Of a DNA stretch of 64,000 bases, positions 48,601-60,600 are shown piece after piece (position 1 is the stretch's first letter; every line of letters begins with the position of its first letter). The translations under genes and the position numbers were made by a program. The notes under the pieces were generated by a model that was not told the origin of the DNA, did no database searches, and was given only the letters and a program-made list of their open reading frames with translations. Source of the stretch: Tetranychus cinnabarinus (taxonomy: Eukaryota; Arthropoda; Arachnida; Trombidiformes; Tetranychidae). The DNA lies in assembly GCA_022266195.1 (NCBI GenBank), contig WHVY01000005.1, positions 4,588,001-4,652,000 of the forward strand. Direction: 5' to 3'.

Positions 48601-51600
48601 CAAGTTAATTTGATACTCAGATGTTTATTTTCAATAATCAGTTAATTGTAGTTTCAAACTGTAAATACGGAAGTAAACATGAAAATGCTCATCTTGTCAA
48701 CTTGGATATCATGTCAAGGAAACATTTTCATTGTCAACAAGGCAAAATGTTTACCGGCGAAAGAAATGAAAAGATGAAACAAGAAAATTGAATAACAGGT
48801 AAAGAAGAGAAATTCATGTTCCATGAACGAAACTTTTCTTTTCTTTTCTTTTCTCTTTTTTTTCAACAAAAAAAGGTTGATTTTTGCGTTAAACAAACAG
48901 AATAATAATGTTCAATATTCATTGATAAAAGGCTAGAGAAGAAAAGTTATAAATAATAGAAATTGAATTTTTCATGGTTTTATCTGATTGAAAATGGAAA
49001 AGGTTGAGAGAGGAAAGAATAATTTTAATGGAGAAAAATGATGAAAATGGTAAAAGATGAAGACAATTGACTGATGATTAAACTCACTGTTTCGAGTAAT
49101 CTTAATATAATTAACTTGGAAATTGTTGATGCATTGTAATAGCTATTATCGGATTAATCACCTCAACAGTAAGTAAAGGTTACCTTGAATCATAGTTGGA
49201 TGTTTTTGCTTCTTCATGTAGATGATGAGGATGAAAATGGATGGAAAAGAGTTAAGAGAGAAGAAGAAGAAAAAAGTAACAATTAAGTTCGAGGATCAAG
49301 TTTCTGGCAACTATTGAACCATGCAAAATCAAGTAACCAGGGGAGAAAAGAAAAGAAAAGTTCTTGAAAAACTTGGAAAAGATGATAATGATGATGGTAA
49401 AGATGATTAAAGTTTTCGTTTTTTTTTCTTCTTCTTCTCTCTCATACTTCTTAAGGTTAATTTGATTGGAAACAAGTACAACGTAAAAACAGCAAAATAA
49501 TCATTAGACAACACTGAATCTCATGAAAAAACCAGGATAAAATAGTCATCAGGATAACGGTGTTGCTACTTGAGAAATATAATTATGTTATCAAAAACAG
49601 AAGTTAATTTTTCTCAAATTAACTCGTTCATTTTTTGGTCCCTTTCAATCATTAAATCAACATTTGACTTAAAGTGAGATAGAGAAAAGATGTTGTTTGG
49701 ATAAACTGAATGAAATGATTGTGAATTGTATTGATAGCCACAAGTAATTTGGGAACAAACAAAGAATTTAATTTTCACTGTTAACTTAATAATGACGACA
49801 ATCATGGTTTTCTCATCTCTGTCATCATTAGCCATCATCATTATCATTTAATCATCAAGTTACCTCAATCACATAATAGTGATTAACATTCATTATCATT
49901 GAGTAAATTGAACATTTGAAAGGTTTAAAGGAAGAGAAACTTTTAAAATTCAACATTTCATTAGCAATTCTGATAGTTTTATAATTAACAGGAGGATTCA
50001 GAGACTAACAGGGTGAAAATGTGACGAAGAGAAGAGGAAAAAGAAGAAGAAGAAGAATCAACAATAATTATCAATTGAAGGAATGAAATTGTAATGAAAT
50101 TTTAATGCAATTGTAATGCAATTGTAATCCTTAGATGAAGAAAAAAAATGTTGAAAATGAGGAAAAGTTTAATTACAATGTTAATACTCATGAAATTAGA
50201 TAATGTTTACATGATTGTGATAATTGAAAAGGTAATTTGACTGAATAAAGAATCATAACTATTCATTATACTGTTGACTGTATAACAAGTTGATGACATT
50301 TTACCTGTTCACACAGGCACACCTTGAATTGTTTGCATGAGACAATGTAACACAGTAAACTAACTCGTGATTAAGAGCAAGAAAAGAGGATGAAAAAAAG
50401 ATGTTGTTAAAGAGTAGGTTTCAGGGCGTAGTGTGATGATGATGATGAAAATGATAATAATACTTAAATAATAGGAAAAGTTGTTATTATTAATATCATT
50501 GAGCAAGTTTCCATTTTCATGTTGATATTGATAAATAATGAACACATTGACTTTTCAGACTTTTTTTTCTCTCTCTCGCTCTTTTCAACATTTTTTCATG
50601 TTTGCCAACATTTTTCATCATCTATATCATTATCTTCATCATTATCATGGTGAATATTGTGAGGGCGAGATTCAAGTACAAATAATGGGCAAGGCGGCAA
50701 CAGAATTTTTGATGAACCAAAATCAGATTAAACCATTGATCAATTGGAGTTGAAAGAAGGAGAGAGAGAGGAAAGTCCATTGAGTTTCATGATGAAAGTA
50801 ATCAGCTCTGAGAAGAGGAAGAAAAAGATTCATCATAAACCCAATGACACTGTCATTCTTGTTATTCATGTTACCCATTAATTTATTGGAACTACATTTT
50901 TCTCCATTTCATCTCATTTCAAGAAATGAGATGAAAATAAGATGAAAATAATATTCATCTGTCAACAAAGTTCATCATGTTCATCGGAAATAGAGTAATG
51001 ACCATAAAAAGTCATGGTAATGTTTAAATATTGTGTTGGTGCAAGTCAACAATTGATGAATCTTGATGAATCTTGATTAATCCTTAGATGGTAATTTGGT
51101 CAACCAGTTTAAATTGTGTCAAGTTAAGTAGGTTCAAGTGTAACAATTAACTTACCATCGCCATTCCGAGTATATTCAAGAGTATCACAGTCACTTGGTT
51201 GCTTCTTGTTGCACTCGTCAGTGTTTCTGTAAATCACATAAGGTCAATGTTAATCAATGGAAAAGTTCAATTGACTTTTGGTTTTGAGAAAAAGGTGAAA
51301 CTCATTGAACCGAAAGGAAGTAAAATTAATAGAGTAAACAATGGAATGAAATAGAAGTGCAAGAAAAGTTCAGGCAAAAAAGAACAAAATGAAAGAGGAA
51401 ATTGCCTTGAGGCAGTTATCATGAAACAGGCAAAATATCAAAACTGACAGACAAAATAAGAGTAAAATTAACTAACTAATAATATCACGTTATTAAATGT
51501 TAACTGAATAAGGCACAAAGGAAAAGGTAAAGACTTTTCAAGCTAAAATAACATGAACATTTCAAGGGAAAAAGCACTTTTTTTGTTTTATTTGTTTGCC

Positions 51601-54600
51601 TTTTTAAAGAAGAAGAAAAAAAAATCAAATCAAAGTTGAGGGAAAAAGTGAAAGAATCAGGAAAATATAATTTGATCCATTTTAAGAGGTTTCATTTGAT
51701 TAGTGAATTTTAGAGTAAAAAGATCAATATTGTGAGACTGATATAAAGTTGAATGAAACAAAATGATATTAACTAGGAATGTTGATTGACTGAAACAGAT
51801 TAAGATTGAAGTAAAAGGTAAACAGGGAAAGGTGAAGTGATAGCCAAAAATTGGTAGGAAGAGAGGGAAAAGCGTCTTTTTTTTACTAATAACATGGAAG
51901 AAAAAATTGAATGGCTGATGGATTCGGTGGAAAGGTAAAGAAAGTGAGATTTTTGTTTTGTGTTAATATTTTTTTTCTCTTCTTGTTTTGCTCATGTTTC
52001 ACTGGTCCAATGATTTTCAGGAATTTTGAGATAATTTTTTGTACAGCAAAATGGGAAAGATGATAATGAAGAGGAGGAAGAGTTGGGAGGGAAAAGAAGA
52101 TGAAATGAATAGAGAAAATTCCAAACATACCTTCTTAAGTAGAGAACAATCATGACACCGATGACAACAACAAGGACCACAATGGCAATTGTAACACCAG
52201 CAATGATTCGCACTTGAACTGAATCATCTTCACCAATGTAAGCTGAAAAGGAATGAAATAAAATGAGAAAAGGCCAATTTTAAAATGATCAACATTTCAA
52301 CAAAGTAAAATGCTTTCAATGAATGTCTTTCAATGTTGTGTATTTCAATGAGCATTTCAATGAGCATTTCAATGTTGCTTCAATGTTTAGTTCAATGTTT
52401 AGTTGTGTTCAATATGTTTTAAAAAATGTGATAACTGAATGAACTTTTCATATTTTTCAATGTTGTTCAATTTTGTTTATTTGCTTTTTCTTTTTCCATT
52501 TTTTTGTATTCAACTTTTTTTTTGTTGCAATAACTTTTATCTGACAAAAGTTTGTTCATGATTCAAGTGATTAAATTATATTCACTCGACTAAATTTCAA
52601 TTTCATTGTTGATTATTTGTTAAATGTTCAATTGAATTAACTGTTTATTTGAAGGTGAATCATGCTGATGATGTTTATGGTTAGTCAACATTTTTCTAGC
52701 TTCTCTTTCAATCTGTTTTCATGTTATTTTTCAAATGTTTTTTTCCCTCTTCTCTTCATTTCCAAGGTATATTATGTTCATTGGAACTTGATGATCCGTA
52801 TAATTGTAATAGTCTTTGCCTATTAAATAAACCTGATGATAAACAGGGTAATCATGGGTCACTCGTGTTCAATTGCATTCTTATGCAGTGAGGAGTGAAA
52901 ATGAAAATTAAGTGAAACAAGTTCAGTTGAGGAACCGGAAAATAGATAACCCAAGGCAATTTGGTGCTTTAAATAACAGAGAGTCAAAAATTTATATCAA
53001 CTTTTTTCTTCTTCTTTTAGTCTTTTTTTTATTCTTCTTCCTTGCGATTCCTTTGCGCAATTATTTGCAAATCAGTAAACAAGAAACAACAGAATAAAGT
53101 TTCCATAAAGAAATCCATCAACTGATGGAATTAAATTCAGGCGAAATGAAAAGAGAAGCAGAAAAAAATGATGCACATTTAATGATGCAAATTCTTGAGA
53201 TAACTTGAAACACCGAGTCTCGAATCAAATTAAAAGACGAAAGAGTAGAAAGTTAAATGTAAAAATGCAACTAAATTTGGACAAAACAACATTAAATGGA
53301 ACAATTTATCTTCACTTTTCTCAATCAATTTTATCCATTTGATAAACTTTACATAAAGTCAATACAAGTCTCGAAATGAACATTTAATGTAAAACTTTAT
53401 CAGAATGGCAATTCGTATAATTTTTACCCTCTAACAATGAATTTTAAGCAAAGAGCAAATCGATCAACTTTTTCATTACTGAACATTGAACAAAAAAAAG
53501 TAAATTTACATTAATTTAATTTTCAATTCATTTCGAGTTTTCAATTTTTCTTGTAAAAATCAATTTCTTCAAAAAAAACATTCAAATATTGGGTGCAAAA
53601 ATTTGTCAACTGAATCGCATCATTAATCAAGAATTGGAATGAACTGGAAAATTGTTTAATCAGTTAATTGGAGTAAACAATTTAAAGAAGATTGAATAGC
53701 AATTAAACAAGATGAAACATCCTTGTTGATTAACCATTAACTTGTAAATTGGTTTTCTTGAGTAAATTCAAGTTTTCAAAGTTGAGCAAAAAAAGATGAT
53801 CAAAATGAAGGCAACAATAATTATTGAGATTTTTTCTTGCTCCTTTTTATCATCACAATCAACATGCGATTTCAAGTTAATTTGAGGTTAAGATGAACGA
53901 GCAATTAATTTGTAAAGAGAGTAAATGACGAGTTATCGTGATGTTAAACCAACAAGATGATGTTGATAGAAGAGGGAAAAGAAGAAGAAAAATTTAGATG
54001 AAGATGATGAGCTCACCTTTAATTGATGCATACCGTGGTTGATACATCAACACCAGTATCATCTTTGACCCACCTTTAAATTTTTGGTAAACAAGGTAAG
54101 CGCATCTTTAGTTTCATCCAATGTGCATAAATATACATTTTTATAGCATCTAAACAAACAACTTTGCGTGATCAAATTTAGTTAATTAAAACCTTTTAAT
54201 CGTCCTCTCATCACTTCTCATCAACAGTTTATAATCTTGATTGTTGTCCAACGAAAGTTTTTGCTCAACATTTCGTGAACCCAAACTAGGAAAAAAGGTT
54301 TGTAAAGGTTTGTAAAGGTTATCTTTCAAGTTAATAAACACGTACAACACGCTTAAACATTTTTGTATATGTAACAGTCAACAATAAGGTTGACCATGAA
54401 ATTAAATTTAATGACACAATTAGACCTGTTAAACCTGCCTTTCATGGGTTTCATGGAAAAGGGTTGAAACAATTAATGAGATTCTATCAACAACTTATAC
54501 TCTTTTTACCTTAATCTTTTTTACCTTTCTTCTTTGCGTTCAACCTCTTAACTCATTGAAATAAATGAGTTGTTGTTGTTGATAAATGGAACACAGAAAA

Positions 54601-57600
54601 AAGCAAATAACAAATCAACATTATCCTTGGGATGAAAAATGTTATCACAAATGATGATTACTACCTATTATTAAGAGTTGGAAAAGGGAAGAAGAAGAAA
54701 AAAGAGCAACTAAAAGCTTACCTGTACTTCCAACTAATTGACCGGTTCGTTGATATACTGGTTTACTAAATTCAGTCCATCCTGAGATGAGTTTACCTCG
54801 AATCTGTGAGGAAAGGAATAGGAGGAGTTAATGGGAGAGTTTTTCATTCTGCAAAACAGAATAATTAATGTTTACATTATCTCATTATCACATAATAATC
54901 TTGGGCTTCTTAATAATCAGTCGAGAGAGTAGAAACAATTTATTCTCTTGTTCATCCAAAATAATCAACTTTATTGGATAATGAAGAGACGAAAAGGCCA
55001 AAATTTAAGGTTCAGTAAATAAACATTTCCTATGAAAATTCAATTACAATCAACTTTAACAACTTGTCATCAACTTCAATGTCTACAAAAATATAATCAA
55101 TGAACAAATCTTCAAACGACTTCTGATCAACATTTGCGTCAGTTGGACTAGACTCACAGACATTGAAATTGATCAAACAAAGTAAACCTTAACGGTTAAA
55201 TGCAAGTCTAGTCCAACAGTCGCAATTGAATGTTGAATAGTTTGAAGCATAAGTCACACCTGATAGCAAATGTTGCTTAAAAAACACTTTTCATAACTTT
55301 TTTCACAAAAAGTTGAAGAGTGTCAACTTTTCAGTTAAATGATCTTATCTAACATGAGAATCAGTTAACCCGAACGTTATGAAGATAATTCAGTTTTGCA
55401 CAGTTTTATAGCAACAAAAGCAATCTTGCAAAGCTGTAAAAAACGAGACTATAAAGTATTGAAGCAACTGTTACAGTTATGTCTATTTTTTTGTTACAAT
55501 ACAAATGCAATGCAAACTAACTGATAAGCTTTGTGAGTCTGGGAAAATGGACATTTACTCAATCTAATTTCAATGAAAAGATTAAAAGTTGGTAAAGCTG
55601 TTGATGCTTTGCCCTGAATTTTGATAATACAAAAGAGCCTTTTTTGCTGTATGATAAATGTTTAAATGAGAGAAAATGTTGAAACATAAAAAAAAGAGGT
55701 TTGATAATGGCGATAATGGTGATTAAAAATGTACTTAATATTGCACTTTTAAATGCTATTATTAATGCTTACCTGAAATGCATAATCAGTTTTGTCTTGA
55801 AGATTTTTCAAGACAATCTCTTCTTTGGTGGTAAAAGCAGTTGATATGTTTCTTTCAGCCCCCTTGGGGTAATATTTAACCTCATAACGTTCAAGATCAT
55901 CCATTAAACCATCGCCCAATGGATTCCAGGATAATTTAATTTCAGAGCTTTTAACATTAACAATTCTAATATTGGTTATACCTGGGATTGGATTAGCTAA
56001 AGAGAAAGAAAGAAATAAAGAAAAAGGTAAAGATTAATAAACATTAAAGGTAAGAATGGTAATAATGATTAGTTGATGACAGGTATTTTATTTCAATCTT
56101 AATTGATTGTAAATTGGGTAAGCAATGAAAAGGTAAAAAGGTAATCAAGAGTCAACGTAAAAATGGTGTATAATGAAGAGACAGCAAACATTTGAGATAA
56201 TTTTCATTGGAAAAAAATGGATTCTCATCAAAATGAACAAAACAAGATTCATCTTTTCCCATCATTTTCATCATCAACATAATAATCATCATCAATTTTT
56301 ATTACCAATTTAATTTTATCAGCAACAAAATCTTTAAGGTTCGGTCCTACCGAAATGTTGACCGACTTAAGTAGCCTCAAGTATTAAAAAGATGGTGAAA
56401 GAAGGTAAAGAGAAGAAGAAAGGAAGAGAAGAAAAAACGGACAAAAAGAGAAGAGAAGAGAAGAGAAAGAGAAGATAAAGTGAAGAGCAGATGATGTGTT
56501 GAGGGTTAAGGTAAAACCAAGCCTAATAAATGGAGGTTGAAGAAGGTAAAAAATGAAGCAAAATCTCTTTGCTAAACGTTCAAGTTGAAAGTACCGAAGA
56601 CAATTTAAATTACACATTTTTCATGGCATCAAGTAGCCTAGGTTTGTTGTTAAGTCCGGTTATACTAGAAATGGTTATTGGGTTGAGATACTTTTTTTCA
56701 TGTTCATCTTTCACTAGATAATATCTTGGGCCATGTTGTGCGAGAAAAGGAAACATTGATACAAATCAGAGTAACACTGTTGTTACATCATGATCTTTCA
56801 TCATTAAGGCCCGTATTCACCAACCAAGATTAAACCTGAAATCACTTTGAGCTTCAGATCAACTGATTTTGACTTTAAATAAAAATTTTGTTTCACCAAC
56901 ACAGCTTATCCAAAGCTTAGATCAACTGATTTCAGATCAAACTAAATTGATCTCACCTTTTTTGATGCTAACATTAGCAAAATTAAATTAATAGATAGCC
57001 CCTACTAAGGCATTTGTTTACATTTTGAACCTTTTGTTTACATTTTTTTTCACCCAAATTCACCAAAATTCATCATCTCTATCCTTTATAAGGTGTTTTT
57101 TTTGAATATTTTCATTAAATTTTGATATACTTAGTACCTATCAACATGACAACAACTCAAATTAATAAGTAAGTAATAATTTGTCCTACATTACATATTT
57201 TTATAACATATAATGATTCATATTTCTGTTTTTTTTCGCTAGCGTAATCTTCTGCCGCAATTTTGTAAATCGTGGTTACTGTTATGGACTTGGCTGTAAA
57301 TATCTCCACGTAGATAGACAATTTGAATCTCATTACAAACGGACTGGTAGATTACCAACGGAATTAGCAAATGAATGGTGCAAGTAAGTTTTAATTCCGC
57401 TAGCGTAAGTTTCTATACTGATTTTTTATTTATCGTTTTCAGCACCCAAAAAATATTGGCAAAAAGAGACCCGAATGTTTGCCAAGATCAAAATCAATCA
57501 AAGTGTTTCCGGGTTAATTGTAAATTTGGAACCCACCATGTCTTTAGAACAGACATGGATGCTGGAAACATTGTTGAATTTACATTCAGACCTAGCCCTA

Positions 57601-60600
57601 AAATGATGGTAAGTCATATTACAATGAAAAGTATCAATTTTTTAATATTTGTTTCTCTTTATTTCAAGGATTACTTGGCGCATATTTACCAGGCTCCAAA
57701 ACCTTACTGGTACTCGGATGTTTTATGCCACATCAGAACTCCTTTTCCACTACTGGCTGAGCACATCATTAAAGTATTGGTAAGTTTTTTTCGCTGGCGT
57801 AATTTTGTCGAAAATTAACCATTGTTTTGTTTTGTTTTTACAGAAACCATTCCGGATTCAAAGGAGTCAAGTTTCTTTTTATTACAATGAGGAGGAAATC
57901 ATGCCAAATGATTCCAATGTGACTCCAGATTCACTTGACATCGGCAATGGTGTTGATGTCATCGTTGATATTTCTTTTGATGGTTCGCTAGCGGAGATGG
58001 ACTGTTCAATTTGTTTAAATGTCGCATCGGAAAGATGCTATTGTTTCCCCTGCAACCACTTTTTTTGTATTGATTGTTCCCTCAGTTGGTTCTTTGGACT
58101 CAGCAACAGTAATTTGAAACTCTGCCCTTTATGTAGGGCTGATGTTAATCAACTACATTTTAAGGTTGAGGGTCAAATTACTGTTGCTGATCACAGGAAC
58201 CTGGCTCGAATGTCAGATAATGAATTATCTGATTGGACAAATCATTATCTTGCCCGGCCTTTTTCTCGACTTGAAGAACCATCAAATATTGTTAATTATT
58301 TGCCTTCTGGTTTCGGTGGATACTGATTAAAGAGTTTTGTTTTCCATTTTTTTTTGTTTTTTTCAGTTTTTTGTGCTCTTTAAACATGGCTAAAGTTCGT
58401 GGTAAGAATTTTACAGATAAAGAAAAGGAACTTCTTGTCTCTCTCATTGAAGATCATCCTAAAAAAGAGTTAACAACGAACCGAAACAACGACAAAGATA
58501 CTTCTATTGCTAAGAAGACTTTCTGGTGTGAAATCGCTGAAAGTTTCAATTCCGCTAGCGGAAATGAAACAATTTTCAATGGTGACCAGTTGAAGGTTTG
58601 TTTTAAAAACATGGTAACTCGTGCTAAAAATGCTCAAGCGGAAAACAAAAAAGAAACGATAAAAACTGGTGGTGGTCGAAAGGAAAGTGAAATCGGTTCG
58701 ACCAAATTTCTCGTCTTTATATGTTTCTTCTGATAAATCATCTCCGCTAGCGTATTAGGATCACTTAATGGTGTCATAAGATATGTTTTACATGGATAAG
58801 CTGAATCACCAAGCAAATGTCCTTTGTAACTTTGTGATTCTAATACGTAATAAGGTTCACTGTGTTTAAATATCCTACTATCGTGAGTACTTCCTGGCCA
58901 TCTTGCATTTATGTGTATAAATTTCATATTATGGTCAAAAACAACTTGACAGTTAACTGTTATCTCATTTTTTCGGTTTCTGAATCTTTCATGTAAATCT
59001 TTTGGTACTTTAATTTTAATATGAGTTCCATCAACAACACCAATTACACCCGGAAACCCTGCGATCTTTGAAAAACCAGAATGCAACTGAATTAGTGAAT
59101 GAGTATCCGCTAGCGTATATTCATATTTACCTTGGCTTCTTCTGTTGGAGATGGAAAAACAATATATTGTGGAAGTTTTCTTGCTAAAACAGTAGACACT
59201 TTCAACACTATTCTTGAAATTGTTGGTTGCGAAAATCCGATAAGATCACCACTTACTATTTGGAATGAACCAGTTGCAAAGAATCTCAACGCTATGAGTA
59301 GTTGATTTTCGGGACTAACAGGGTTATTTCGTTTTCCAAATACTTCTATTTCATCTTTGACGAGATCAAGAAGCACGTGGAAAGTCTCTTTATTCATTCG
59401 GAACCTTTTTTTGAATTCATAATCATCAAACAGTACAAAAAGATCATTTTTTGGTAGTATTGTTCTTCTTTGAGGATTTCTACGCTGGCGAAAACCAAAA
59501 GCGAATAGATAATCATCCATTTTGCAGAAATTGAGGAAAAACTAAATTAATTTTCACTCTAAGATCAAGACAAAACACATGAAAATGAAAAGACAAGTCG
59601 AGATCAAGGAGATGATCTTGGTAATTACCAAGATCAAATTTTGATCCACACTTGATCAATATCCAGGATCAAATAGAGCATGATTCGGGTTGGTGAATCA
59701 ACATTTTAATATCGGATTAAATTTTTTCGGTTGGTGAAATAAAAAAAATTGATTTCAAGATTAGTTTGATCAGCTGTGATCTTAGCTTAAGTGTGATCTG
59801 AGATCAAATTTTAATTTCAATTGGTGAAACAAAAAAGCTAAGATTAATCAGTTTGATCTCCGAATCAAGCTTAAACTCGGTTGGTGAATACGGCCCTAAG
59901 TTATTTAAATCGAAGGTAAGTTTATTCAAGAAAAAGGTGAATAGAGATGAAGATGTAGATGAAGAGGAAAAAAAGACGAGAAGAAAAGCTTTATTATAAT
60001 GCTAAACGATTAAAGTTGATAACAGATTGCCATTCCTCATTGTTAACTTAAAATCTCAACTGAGCTTTATGTTTCCACAACAATGCTGCTTATTTGCTTT
60101 GCTGTTTATTTTCACAAATCAGAGAGGAAAGGTAAAGTTGAATGACCATGAAATTACATGTACATTGGTTGATGAAATAAGAAACAGTTTTTTTCTTCTT
60201 CTTCTTCTTCTCTTCACTTCTTAAGGTTTTACTCGATCAACTAACTAATGACGCGAAGTTTTCTGGTCAAAAGATCACGATGCAACCAAATTACTGGTCA
60301 AGAGTGAAGTGCACAGAATAAGGAGAAGAAGAAAAAAAGAGAAGAGAAAATGAAGAAAACCAGAAAACCAGGACTGATCCTACTTTCCTTTCTTATAATC
60401 ATCTATTCTACTCCTTCAATTTCAACCTAGAAAATTGAGTTTTACCTGAAAAAAAGTTGCTTATGATTGAAAACTTATTGACTTTTATGTCTTCAGTTCT
60501 GGACATTCTTGCTCATTACAATTAATTGTAATCTCTAGATCAAGTCTTCAGCTTTGTTCAAACTGCTATTGAATGAAAATCAAACAAAATTTGATTTTTG

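Larger units (their letters stand above)
56808..59896. mobile_element. Complete PIF/Harbinger DNA transposon with cargo gene
   Basis: The ends are 18-bp terminal inverted repeats, GGCCCGTATTCACCAACC at left and the complement of GGGCCGTATTCACCAACC at right (one mismatch). They are flanked by a TAA duplication (56805-56807 and 59897-59899), the TWA target typical of PIF/Harbinger. TTGGTGAA recurs as a subterminal motif, at least four times at the right end and twice at the left. Inside are a HARBI1-like transposase (minus), a Myb/SANT protein (plus) and a third gene encoding CCCH/SUMO-like/RING domains (plus). Length 3,089 bp. It lies in an Eph intron, with no effect on host exons. Exact TSD and near-identical ends point to recent insertion. 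Confidence 0.93.
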
